Assembly: GCA_027596075.1 (NCBI GenBank)
Contig: JADGJC010000007.1
Span: forward strand, 156,622 to 220,621
Direction: 5' to 3'
DNA length: 64,000 bases
Origin: Rhizophlyctis rosea
Lineage: Eukaryota > Chytridiomycota > Chytridiomycetes > Rhizophlyctidales > Rhizophlyctidaceae
The position numbers and the translations under genes were made by a program. Shown one piece after another: positions 37,757 through 48,800 of this stretch. The notes under the pieces are model-generated. The model saw only the letters and a program-made list of their open reading frames with translations. It did not search any database and was not told the DNA's origin. Position 1 is the first letter of the stretch; each line of letters begins with the position of its first letter.

Positions 37757-39223
37757 TTACTGAGCGCTAACCACCGGACCCGTCTGCGCAATATACTCCC
37801 TCAAAATCGCCGCCTGCTCCTCCAACGCCCCCAACAATACCTGCGCATCCGCCCGCGACAGGTCCTTCAAACGCGGATCAAACCCTTGTCCCACACCGTG
37901 ACCCATCCCTCCGCTTTCCGGCGTTGCTGTCCGAAGACGCTTCCCTCCTTCTTCATCTGACCCTTGCCAAGCGCGCTTGAGCGAGGATTCAACCTTCTGA
38001 ACGGGTGGCGACGGTTGTGGAAAATCCGATACGATGGAAGGAACGGCGGTGCGAGGAATGCTGGGCGCCACGGTAAACTCGTATGTGCAGCTCGCTGGCA
38101 TGGTCACAGTTCTGGGGCCAGGTTGGCTCGTCTTGTGACGGATGTTTGCGGGTCGGTGGCATCGATATTGCTTATAGTACAGACCTAAAGCATGCGTTAA
38201 AAACCATATGTTGAAAATCCGAAACCAAAGAACAAAGGCTTACCACAGGCATTGCAAAGACTGTGCTTGCGATCTTCCGTCCGCCTCCACAACGGCGTCT
38301 TGGTCACCCCACAATTGAAACAAGTGATATTGCGGGTGTTTTCCCGCAACTTCTTCCTTTCTGCCTTAGTGAGCTGCGGAAGCATTGGAGGCAACGGAGG
38401 GGTGGAGGTAGCTGCAGTTGTTGGTTGTGCGGCAATGGGAACAGAAGCAGGCTCGGCTATTGCGGACCAGATCTGCGATGCTTGGGTAACCGCCTGAACA
38501 TTGGTTGGAACGACATTCGATGCCGTCGATGGTTGATCTGCGGGCACGGAGGTAACGGGGATCGACTGCGGGGTGGGGACGTTAATGTCGAGAGCGGCGG
38601 CGGGAGCGAATGGGGTGATTGTCGGAGACGCCCGCCGAAGTAGAGACTGTGCAAGCGCAGCGGCCGCCCTCGTCGTATCAGGACTGAGCTGCTGAAGTTC
38701 GGCTGCGGGAGACGCGCCACTCGCAACAATTGCCAAAGTGGATACGACAGCAGCGTTGAATAAAGCCAACTGCTCCTCCTCGTTCACCAATTGCAATTTC
38801 CCTTCATTTGAGAGGTCAGAGGGTGCTGGCGTTGCTTGGCTAGAAGGAGTCGGTTGCTCGTTCGCCATCGTGTCATGTGATAAGGCGTTGGTAATGAGGG
38901 GAAAGTTGATATCCCCGGTGTTCAGAAAGCTCTCATCTAGATCGAGAAACTCTGACACATCGGAGAGAAGCGAATCAGACAGTTCATCGGATGATGATGA
39001 TGACTCTGAAGCAAAGGAGGATGACACGGATAGGGCGGGACTATTGGTGGCGAGTAGTAAATCTAACATTATGGTGAGCAAGATGATGTTTATGATGCAG
39101 TAGTACGAATGTGAACATACCATCGATCGACCATTCAGGCGTATCCGCCTTCGCGTCAAGCGTGAAGGTAGACACCATTGGGTACGGTACGGGTTGCGCA
39201 GTCATTGTGTCGGGAGTGCACAT
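37757..39223 (-). CDS. GATA-type zinc-finger transcription factor, 449 aa
   Basis: Three exons (39121-39223, 38244-39062, 37757-38184) sum to 1350 nt in frame. One GATA finger, CFNCGVTKTPLWRR...LCNACGLYYKQ, has C-x2-C-x18-C-x2-C spacing. The last intron splits the finger right after the final Cys codon pair (GTAAGC donor, CTTTAG acceptor). It should bind GATA sites. The N-terminal half is Ser/Asp-rich and acidic (DELSDSLLSDVSEFLDLDES), resembling an activation domain, followed by Ala/Pro/Thr-rich linkers. The C-terminus ends in a helix (ADAQVLLGALEEQAAILREY). I took ATG 39223 (MCTPDTMTA); a second in-frame Met lies six codons on. Targets are not predictable from sequence. Confidence 0.88.
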
Positions 39224-40636
39224 GGAGAATTCGAAGGTGTTGTTGGGGTAGGATGTAAGGTATGCGACAATAATAAGCGGGTTGCGTAAGGTGTTTCGGC
39301 GGAAAAGGTTGTGACGTCGACGGATGGGTCGATTGTTCAGTTTGTATTGGGTAAGGTGTATGCAATCGATCACTCAGTATAGTAAATTCAGTCTGGTTCG
39401 TTATTATGCGGACGTGGGTGTTCAATTTCGCCTAATTTCGGGCGTGTGCGTGTAAAGCCGGGGTTCAATCGCAGTCGCAACCGACGTGGTCGCCCGATGC
39501 AAGGAAGAAGAAGAAAGCCATTTCTTTGTATAGTTAAAAAAGGTATTGGTCTGAATTAAGTCGTCGGTGTCAGGAGCACCGACGAAAGATGGGAGCAGGT
39601 GTGGGAAATAATTAATAGCGTTTGGAAAGGATTGAACCCAGACCGGAAATGAACCAGCGGAAGGTGACCGACTAGTGGCGTCGGTTGGATGTGGCAAGGG
39701 AGCAAGTGCAGTATCAATCTGCGCAGCTTCAAAGTGACAACCAGGGGTTGCCTAAACCTGATCTCGCTAATGCTGTGCGATTAGGAGTGTGAAAGGTGGA
39801 GAAAGAAGGCAAATCCCAGTTTCACCCACAACCGTTTGAGCTCAGCCTCTGTTGGCGCTGTAAACAAGCCCATCCATTATCTCATTATTCAGCCAGTCAC
39901 ATGACAGCATGACTCATACTATGCCATAAGCGGCTTACACAATCGGCAATCAGATGCTTTGAAGTTTGAACCTTCCACTTCCCCGGGTCACGCACCCGCC
40001 CATGCAGCAGGTGAGCTGTCATGCATGTCCTGCATAAAACCAACTTCCGATTTTCGAACTGGCACTGCAGCCTCGGCCCATCTCAAAACCCGCGCGCTGT
40101 GCCCTTTCAAGCACAGCCCGCAGATCTGGCCCACCTCTTCGCCTGTGCCACTTCCATGCAACAAGATCGGAAATTAATTTTTCGTGCTATTAACAGCATT
40201 ACCGAATGCGCAACCCCCATCAATAGAGGCAATGTTTGCTTTGGTCCCCCTGGCCACAGGAAAAGGTCCGCTGGTACAACCCGCGCGGGCAAGTCAGCAG
40301 GTCCGGTGCCATTCAGCAAAACGCGTATCTCTACGCGTCTGGGGGTGTCTGTCGAAGGGACATGGGCCAAAAATATCTCGCCAAATCATCATAGGGAGCA
40401 CACCTGATTGATAGAGGATATAGGTGGATGACCTGGTGCAACAAACACATCCGCCATCACAACGCTTTGAATAGCAGTGTCGGTTCGCATCCGCGTCAAC
40501 TTCAGTTCCTTCTGCTAGTTTTGACTGTTTTGCGATCGATTGAGTGTGAGACTATTTTGAGCGTCAGAGCCATCAATTCCTGTCAACTATCGAATCTCGT
40601 ATTCAGCCTTGTTTTACCCCTTACTTTGACATAAAG
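39224..40636. promoter_or_regulatory. Shared divergent upstream region of the GATA and MADS-box genes
   Basis: 1.4 kb separates two divergently transcribed transcription factor genes. No coding frame is convincing. It holds a perfect 9-bp hairpin at 39561-39585, a CACATGAC E-box-like site near 39899 and pyrimidine-rich tracts just before ATG 40637. Joint regulation is inferred only from the layout. Confidence 0.45.
39561..39585. repeat. Perfect inverted repeat, 9-bp arms
   Basis: TCGTCGGTG, seven spacer bases, then CACCGACGA. It sits about 340 bp upstream of the GATA gene start, within the shared divergent region. It could be a dimer binding site or a transcript hairpin. Confidence 0.75.
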
Positions 40637-41647
40637 ATGGGCCGCCGAAAGATTCACATCAAGAAGATTGAAGCTGACCGGCAACGTTGTGTACGTGTCA
40701 AGGATTGTACGATCAGAAGAATCACGACTCCTGAACCCCCTTCTCCAGATAACGCTGTCAAGACGGCGAGCAGGACTTTTCAAAAAAGCACACGAGTTAT
40801 CCGTCCTCTGTGCATGCGAGGTGATGGTTATTGTATTCGATTCACGCGATTCCTGTCATACCGTAAGTAACTTTGATCCCGAATCACATCCATCGAAAAC
40901 CTGTCATATCGACTATTCCTCCAGTTTGCCTCTACCCAAGACACGTCCGCATTACTCCAACGCTACGCGGACCATGCCGCTCACGGAGCAGTCAACACTC
41001 ACATCGTCGACGCAACGGGGGATTTCAGCGAAGAGATCAAAATCCGCAACGCAACCAGCAGCTCTAGTCTCTCCTCATCATCATCCTTCCGAGCAGGAGG
41101 GATGGCGCAAGCGTCCGAATCCCTATCATCCTGCGGGTCTAGTGATCAAGAGGACGACAAGGAAGCTGAAGTTACATCGGATGTGGAAATGGCGGATGAC
41201 ACGGAGGTGGAGGACGATTTCACGGGTCGGGGAGGGGGTATGGCAGGAACACCTATCCCATTAGACCCCACAAGCACCCGACGGCGGCTTTCGCGTAAAC
41301 GGAGCATGGATGTAGACATCTCATATAGTGATGCTGAGGAAAGCGTCAAATGTGAAGGAGACTCCCACCTGTATAGCTCATCCCTCCCGCAACTCTCGTC
41401 CCGCTTCCCACCTCCGCTCACCACGCAAGAACTGGAAGTCGCAAAATTCCTAATTGGAATGGACGGCCATCTTGCTGGTCAGCGACGACATTCGTGTAGT
41501 CACTTCCCCGCACATCACACGTCGGCGGAACCTCTTCTAAACAATCAGTTTCGGTCGCAATCTGCTCGACCGCTTGGCGAAGTTGATGCCAACATGCGAA
41601 GAAATAGGTTTTTACTGCCATCCGAAATAGATGCAAGTCCTAGATAG
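40637..41647 (+). CDS. MADS-box (SRF/MEF2-like) transcription factor, 296 aa
   Basis: Three exons (40637-40690, 40749-40862, 40925-41647) sum to 891 nt, exactly in frame. The N-terminus is a complete MADS domain: MGRRKIHIKKIEADRQRC, an intron (GTACGT...TCTCCAG), then ITLSRRRAGLFKKAHELSVL and CEVMVIVFDS. The domain binds CArG-type A/T-rich sites as a dimer. The third exon continues FASTQDTSALLQRYADHA, the usual helix after the MADS fold. Then come Ser-rich and acidic stretches (SSDQEDDKEAEVTSDVEMAD) likely to be regulatory. An isolated RRRLSRKRS could be a second basic or nuclear-localisation element. It diverges from the GATA gene. Confidence 0.9.
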
Positions 41648-41908
41648 TGTAAGCTATTGCAGATGTGTCACATTCCATTGATCAATGACTGACAAGCTTT
41701 GCATCTCTTAGCAAAGCGCCAGGCAATTTTTCAATTAGCTTAAAATGTAGATATACGGAACCACTTGCGTACGGCCTGATTCCTGAAGTGAGCGTAACGA
41801 TGTTCACACCAGGAACCCAGCCGGATTGTTAATAAACCCAGTTCGAACGTCATTGTCTTATTTGTTTGATCAGGTTTTCGTTGAATCAGTCAGACTTGCA
41901 AGTCCGTT

Positions 41909-41960
41909 GCGAGGTCAACTGCAAAGAATGCGCTAGTGCGAGGTCAACTGCAAAGAACGC
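41909..41960 (+). repeat. Tandem direct repeat, 29-bp period
   Basis: GCGAGGTCAACTGCAAAGAA followed by TGC or CGC occurs twice, with starts 29 bases apart. Only two copies are present. Confidence 0.8.
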
Positions 41961-42124
41961 AGCATGGCATCCAGGAACAACAACTGAGCCTTCATATGAC
42001 GCACAAGGGCCACCCGTATAGTTATAACGCACATACCCGAACACAGATGTGATTTTCATGGCCAATATCGAATCTGTATGTCTGAGATGTCTTCCAAGTC
42101 CGAATGGCATGGACAGGCCGAGTG

Positions 42125-42167
42125 GCGCAGCGGGCCTACCCACACCAACGAGTCTCTCAGTTGGTGT
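42125..42167 (+). other. A-box-like motif plus strong hairpin
   Basis: TGGCGCAGCGG fits the RNA polymerase III A-box. Fourteen bases on, ACACCAAC GAG TCT CTC A GTTGGTGT folds into an 8-bp plus 3-bp stem with one bulged A (42142-42167). No B-box (GGTTCGA-type) follows, so it is not a complete tRNA. It could be a tRNA-derived relic, an uncatalogued small RNA or chance. Confidence 0.35.
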
Positions 42168-42871
42168 TGCCAAATCGTGGGACCCAATAATCCATTATTT
42201 ATCAAGTTCATCACCATTGCTGATGCTGCATTGTACTGACAGAAGTATCACGATTCTCATTCGTATAGGATGCCATCGTTCACGGGCAATGGCCGACTCA
42301 GTTTTGCATAGGGCGCCCAATCTGACATCATGCCGAGCATGTAGCAAAGTGCAGCGAAACTGCCGTGTGTGCTCCCATAGTAGCATAAAAATAACTAGAA
42401 GATCTTGTTAGCAAAAACTGTTATTCTGAAGATGTGAAGCTAATAGCAACCTTCATCACGTCTCCGCTAGAGGGATTGTCGAAATGTTGGGGGAGCGCTG
42501 GTCAACATTGTTTACTTTGCAGATGAACCGAGCCGACCGGAAGCCCGCCACGAGGGTCCCTCCAGTCTGCGCCACTCAAGTCTCGACCGATTTCCAAAAG
42601 TTTGGTAGCTTTTGGTATTTGGGACCACCGGGTCCACAAACCGTTTCGTCCCGGTATTCTTCCGCCAACAACACCACTAAGCCTGCGTCAATAACAGTCA
42701 GAAGTCATCGTGACATCTTGAAGCTAAAGCCAATGGCGGAAAACGTGGGTTAGCCTCACCCTCCGCGATCTTCCACACCTGTACTACTTGCTTCCGACGA
42801 GGTCCAACTACTGCTCCCCGGCACTACCGCGTCTCGGTGTTCCCACATCGGCCGCGAGTTTTGGTCCAGTC

Positions 42872-45800
42872 ATGGCTGAAGTGTCCGGCTTATTACAGCA
42901 CTATTCGTCGCTTACTCTCATTTACGAGTCAGGGGACATTGGTATATACAGAGCGGAACTGTCCCCATTAGCAAGCCCGTCCACCCTCCCTCAACGCTCC
43001 TACACCTCCTCACCAAGTACAAGCAACCTCCTCGCCGCAACCTCGCATGGTCCTTCCATAGTCATAGAACATACCACCTCGCCTCCTACTCACCCTTCAT
43101 ACACACATTCCTCCGTAGTCCCATCAAGAAGTGATACACCCGACGACTACTTTGGTTCAAATGCAAACATTCACACATGTGCAGAGGATACCCGACCCCG
43201 AACAATATTAATGAAAACAATCCTCCATCCGAACTCAACTACCTTGTTCCGACTGCGTCATGAGAACCAGATATTGAAGTTCATTAGCGAGACGCCGGGC
43301 ATTATAACTCCATTGGCGTTTGAACAGTCAACTGCACAGGGCCCGGTGTTGATATTTGAAGATTATGAACCTGATGTGTGGAACCTTAGACAATGGATTC
43401 CGTCAATTCATGGTGGTCTGTTGGAAAATGGGCCCACTGGAAGGTAACATTCCATTACTCGTTTTGCACTCGTTGTACATCGCTCATGACTACACCCAAC
43501 AGTTTCGATGCAATCGAGTTCCTGCGCATTGTCAGTGGCATTGCGAGTGTACTGAACAGGTAACAAAAGCAATTCCAAAGGTCAGCCCCAAAGTAACAGG
43601 TTTAACCTTTGCAAATCCCTTTTTTAGCCTGCATGGCACCTTTCATATCATACATCGAAACATCAAACCAGATAACATCATGTACCGAGATGGCCAAATA
43701 TCACTTGCAGATTTTTCGTATGCTTCCCAACTGGAGAAGGAGCGTGTACCGGTCAACACCATTAGTATGCTGGAGGGGGATTTGCGGTACATGTGAGTGG
43801 CATGTTGCATTTTAGATGTCCCTTGATCTTCTGCATCCTTAATGCAATCCCCACCCCTCAAGTGCTCCCGAATCCACCGGACACATGAACCGATCATCAG
43901 ACCACCGTGCAGACTTCTACTCCCTCGGAGTCACATTATACGAAATAGCCACCGGCCGTCTCCCATTCGCCGGCTCAGAAGACGACCCCCTAGAACTACT
44001 CCACTACCACCTAGCCCAAGACGCCAAACCCGTATATCTAATGAACCCCTCTGTCCCCCTCCCAATCTCCAACATGATCGAAAAAATGATGGCGAAAAGC
44101 GCAGATAAAGATCGGTACCAGAACGCTATGGGGATTAAAGCTGATGCGGATGCGTTGCTGGCGACGCTGATACAGGGCAATCCGATTGAGAGGTTTGTTG
44201 TTGGAAGGTGGGATCATAAGAGTCAGCTTATTGTGAGCCAGAAGTTGTATGGGAGGGAGAAGGAGGTTAAGATTTTGTTGGATAAGTTTAAGAGGTGTAA
44301 GGGGAATGGGACGCAGGCGGAGTTGGTGTTGATTGCGGGGTTTAGTGGAGGTGAGGTTGTTGTTGCATATGCATTATGTGGAAGAATTGATTTTGAACTT
44401 TGCTATTGGGATGCATTTTGATATTTTGGTTTTTAGTTGGAAAGACAGCATTGGTACAGGAGCTCCATCAACCCGTTGTTGCTGCCCGATCACTCTACAC
44501 AGCCGGGAAAATCGATCAATACCAACGAAACGTACCATTTTTCTCCTTCCTCCAAGCATTTCGGGATCTGATCAATCACCTCCTAACCGAATCCACTGCC
44601 GCACTGGACAAATGGAGAACCGCCTTGCTGGAAGCAATGGGAAGCCAGGGCCGAGTCATCACAGATCTCGTCCCTGATTTGATCCAAGTAGTAGGGGAAC
44701 AACCGCCTGTTGGGAATTTGGATGCTGGTGCGAGGACGCAACGCTTTCTGACGGTCGTGAGGAAGTTCATTGGAGTGTTTTGTCGAACCGATATGCCTCT
44801 GGTGATGTTTCTGGACGATTTGCAGTGGGCTGATATGGGGACTTTGAGTCTTATTTCGTCATTGATGACTGACCCGGGGACGAAAAACCTCTTACTGGTT
44901 GGTAAGTTCGATTTGGTGTATGGGTGGGCAGGTGTTACGATTTGCTTATGTGACACCTTATGTGGGCAGGTGCATTTCGGTCGAATGAGGTGGATGAGCA
45001 TCATATCCTGACTACTACATTGGAGGAAATCGAGGAAGGGGGCGGGAATGGGAGGATGATGACGATTGACTTGCAGCCTTTGCCGATTGGGTGTGTGGAG
45101 GATTTGTTGCGGGATACGTTGAATATCAAGAGCCGAGAAGACTCGCATCGAGGGGATGGGGGGGAGGCGGCGTCAGGGAGGAGTGTGCGGATGGAGAATG
45201 GGGAAGGGTCTACCGATAGTCCTAACGGTACTAGCCAGCTTGGTGCTCACATACGACGAGCGCTATCTAATGTGATTGAGGAGCTGCGGGGCGTTAAGCG
45301 GGGTCGGAGAGGAAGTCATGATGTGGGGGATAGAAGTCGGAGAGGAAGCCACGATGTTGGGGATAGGGAAAGAGAGGGCACACCTGATTCAACTTACAGT
45401 GTTGATAGTATGTCATCACGAGATGCTACTGGGGATCGAAATCTGGAAGTGTTGACGGACGTCATCTACGCGAAGACTGCGGGGAACCCTTTCTTCGTCA
45501 TCCAGCTGTTGAAGTCCCTCCATCAAGAGGGAATCATCGTATTCGAGTGGGAAACACATCATTGGAGATGGGATTGTGTAGCCTTGCAGAACGTTTCCTT
45601 GACGGATAGCGTGATTGATTTCATGTTACGGACTATGGCGAAATTGCCAGAGAAGACACAGCGGGTGTTATCTCTTGCTGCATGTTTGGGGACGACGATG
45701 ACTGCGCAGGGACTTGCGGTTGTTTTGCAGAAGTCGATTCCGGAGACTGCGTCGGATTTGTGGAATGCGTTGAGTGCGGGATTTGTAGTGCCGTTGGATT

Positions 45801-48800
45801 ATTCGTATAAGATTCCTCTTGCGGCGAATACGGAGGGTGGGCCGGAGGGTGATATTCCTCAAACGTGGCTTCCGACATCTTCGTCTTCTGCTCTTGGACG
45901 GGTTACATATCGCTTTGCTCATGATCGTGTTCAGCAGGTGAGTGGTGCCTGTTTTGGTTACTGGGTCTTACAATCCCTAATTTTGAAGCATAGGCTGCAT
46001 ACTTCCTCATCCCAGCCGAACAGCGCTCACAAACACATCTCAAAATTGGTCGGCTGCTACTCAACTCAACACCACCAGAAAGAGTGGACGAAGTGATTTT
46101 TGAGATTGTGGGGCAGTTGAACGCAGGCATGGAGTTGATGGACGATAAGGCGGAACGGATCGACTGTGCCAAGTTGAATGCACAGGCTGCGATGAAGGCT
46201 AAGGGAGCAGGATTTTGGGAGACGGCGCTGATCTATTTGAAGTTGGGGATCCAATTGTTGGGGCCGAAGACTTATGGTGAAGCTGTGGATCTGACGACAT
46301 CAAAAGAAATGATTTTGGATGCGGTTTGCGGGAAGGCTTGGGATGAGAATTACGATTTGGCGTTTGAGCTGCATATGAATGCCATTGAAGGGTCTTATTG
46401 TACGGCGCGGTATGGGGAGGCGAAGGCGTTGATTGATCAGACGTTTGGGAATATGCAGAATGCGCTTGATAAGGCTGCAGTGTTGCTTCTTCAGATCAAG
46501 TATGTGGTTCTCGGATCTTTTGGCGGCTGTGTTCATGCTTAATGGTTCTTCAGGTACCATACCAGTCAAGGCCAAACATTGGCGGCCATCGATGTGGGAA
46601 TGCGTGCATTGGAGATTCTAGGCTTTCCGTTGCCTGAAGCAGATGAAGATGTGGCTGCACTTCGACAACGGTTGACCTTGACTCCCCAGCAGATTGAGGC
46701 TTTGAAGGAGTTGCCCGATATGTCTGAGCGGAAGGACGTGCTGGCTGCTATGAACATTCTTGTTACCCTTATTCCACCGGTGGGTCTCCGTTACATTCAC
46801 ATGCTGGCTATGTGGAAACTTAATCAACAAATCAGGTGTACTTTGGAAGGCCTGCGCTGCTTGTCCCAGTCATTTTGACAATGGTCAATCTTTCTGTAGA
46901 ATATGGTACGACCGCATTGAAAATGGACTGAGTCGGTGTACTCTTTCTCATCTTCTTCAATCTGTAGGTAACTGTGCACCTTCCTCCTACGGCTACTGCC
47001 TGTACGGTCTATTATTATGCGGTGTCTATCTAGACATTCCAAGCGGGTACGAGTTTGGTCGACTAGCGCTAGGAGTTCTGAGCCGCTTCGAATCCGACGC
47101 CATCAAGTGTCAGGTCCTAAAAGTCTTCGCGTCCCACGTCCAAGTATGGAAAGAACCCATCCGATCCTGCCTCCCAACCTTCCAAAAAGCCGTCCAAGTT
47201 GGCATAATCACCTGCAACGCGGAATACACAAACTACGGCAGCTGCGAATTCTGCTACTACTCCCTCTTTGCGGGCGACAGCTTGGAAGCTCTCGAAAACC
47301 GTGTGAACCATTACTGGTCTTTGATTACTCGGTATAAGGAGGAGATCGGACAGTTTTATATGCGCGTGATCAAACAGACTGTTTACAACCTCCTCGGAAA
47401 TCCGCACTCCATCAAACGTCCTGACATTCCCACTCTGATAGCTGGAGAGGCGTTTGATGAAGAAACAATGATGGATATCATAGCCCCGCACCAATTAGTG
47501 TTGTTCTCCTTCCACCTCTTCAAGCTGTTCCTCAGCTACCTCCTCGAAGACTGGGACGCGGCACTGCATTGGGCCGCAAAGGGCGAGCAGACAGCATGCG
47601 GAAGTCCCGGTCTCCTCTTTGTAGCAGAGTTTGAGTTTTTTCAGAGTTTGGCGTACGTCAAGAAGTGTTTGCTGATGCAGGAGGAGGGGAGAACGGAGTC
47701 AAACGGTGATCTATTGGAGAAGGTCCGGGTGAACCAGAAGAAGATGAAGATGTGGGCGGATAATTGTCCGAAGAATTTTGCAAACAAGTTCTTGTTGGTG
47801 GAAGCGGAGCTTGCGAGGTTGGAGAGGAGGTTTTTGGATGCGATGACGAATTATGATGAGGTCAGTCGTTCTTGTTCAGTGGGAGCTTACTCAAGAAGTG
47901 TGTTCATTACAATGGCTATTTTTAGTCAATTCGTCTTGCGAAAGCCGAAGGTTGCACACATGAAGAAGCGATCGCCTTAGAACGTGCATCGGACTTCTAC
48001 GCCTCCCACGGTCGGCACCGCGCCGCAGCTGATGCAGCAGTCGAAGCATACTGCTCCTTCGGCTCCTGGGGTTCCGGTGTAAAAGTTCGCCAAATGGTCG
48101 CGCGAAATTCATATGTAGCCGCGTGGTTGAGCAAGCGGCAAATCTCCATCAACGACGGGCATTACTTCCATTCGACGGGTAGCGAACACGGGGATCAACC
48201 AATGTCGGGCTCAGCCACGGCAGGTGGGAATCGGGAACGGAGAGCGTCGCCGCGGAGTCCGAGATTGCGGAGACGGACGACAGCAACTGGGAAACCGTAC
48301 GCGAAGCCCGCAACGAGAGGAATGAGCATGAGCGAAAGTCCGTTCAGTGAGGATTCTTTGGTTGTCGAGGACTGGGAATCAGTGTCTTTCGAACGGGGTC
48401 TGCAGGCCAACTCGATGCGGGGAGCCATAAGCCAACGCTCCAGTATGAGTTTCGACAACCCTGCTGGTGCCAACGCGGTCAATCGCCCCCTAGGTGAAAA
48501 TATCGATCTGGGACTGGTCTGGAAGGCATCAGCAGCAATTTCAGGCGAAATCGTCCTCTCCAAACTCCTTGCCAAACTGATGAACATCGTCCTCCAAACC
48601 GCCGGTGCACAGACAGGCAGTCTGATTTTAGAGCGGCAGGGAAACTTCACCATCGAAGCTCATGCGACGGTACGATGGGGAGATTTGTCACGGTCCAACT
48701 CCATTGCGGAAGGAGCACCGTCCACTAGCTCGGGTTCAGACACTAAGGAGATCTTGGTGGAGATTGAGACGGGGGAGAAGGGAGAACCTGTGGTGGTTAT

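Larger units (their letters stand above)
41648..42871. other. Intergenic region upstream of the large hybrid kinase
   Basis: No gene is supported. A 90-codon plus frame at 42484-42753 has no motif. It contains a 29-bp tandem direct repeat (41909-41960) and a strong hairpin preceded by an A-box-like sequence (42125-42167). Confidence 0.5.

Noticed and set aside
39600..39700. tRNA-like word GGGTTCAATCC on the minus strand
   Set aside because: No stem forms around it and no A-box at the right distance; probably chance.
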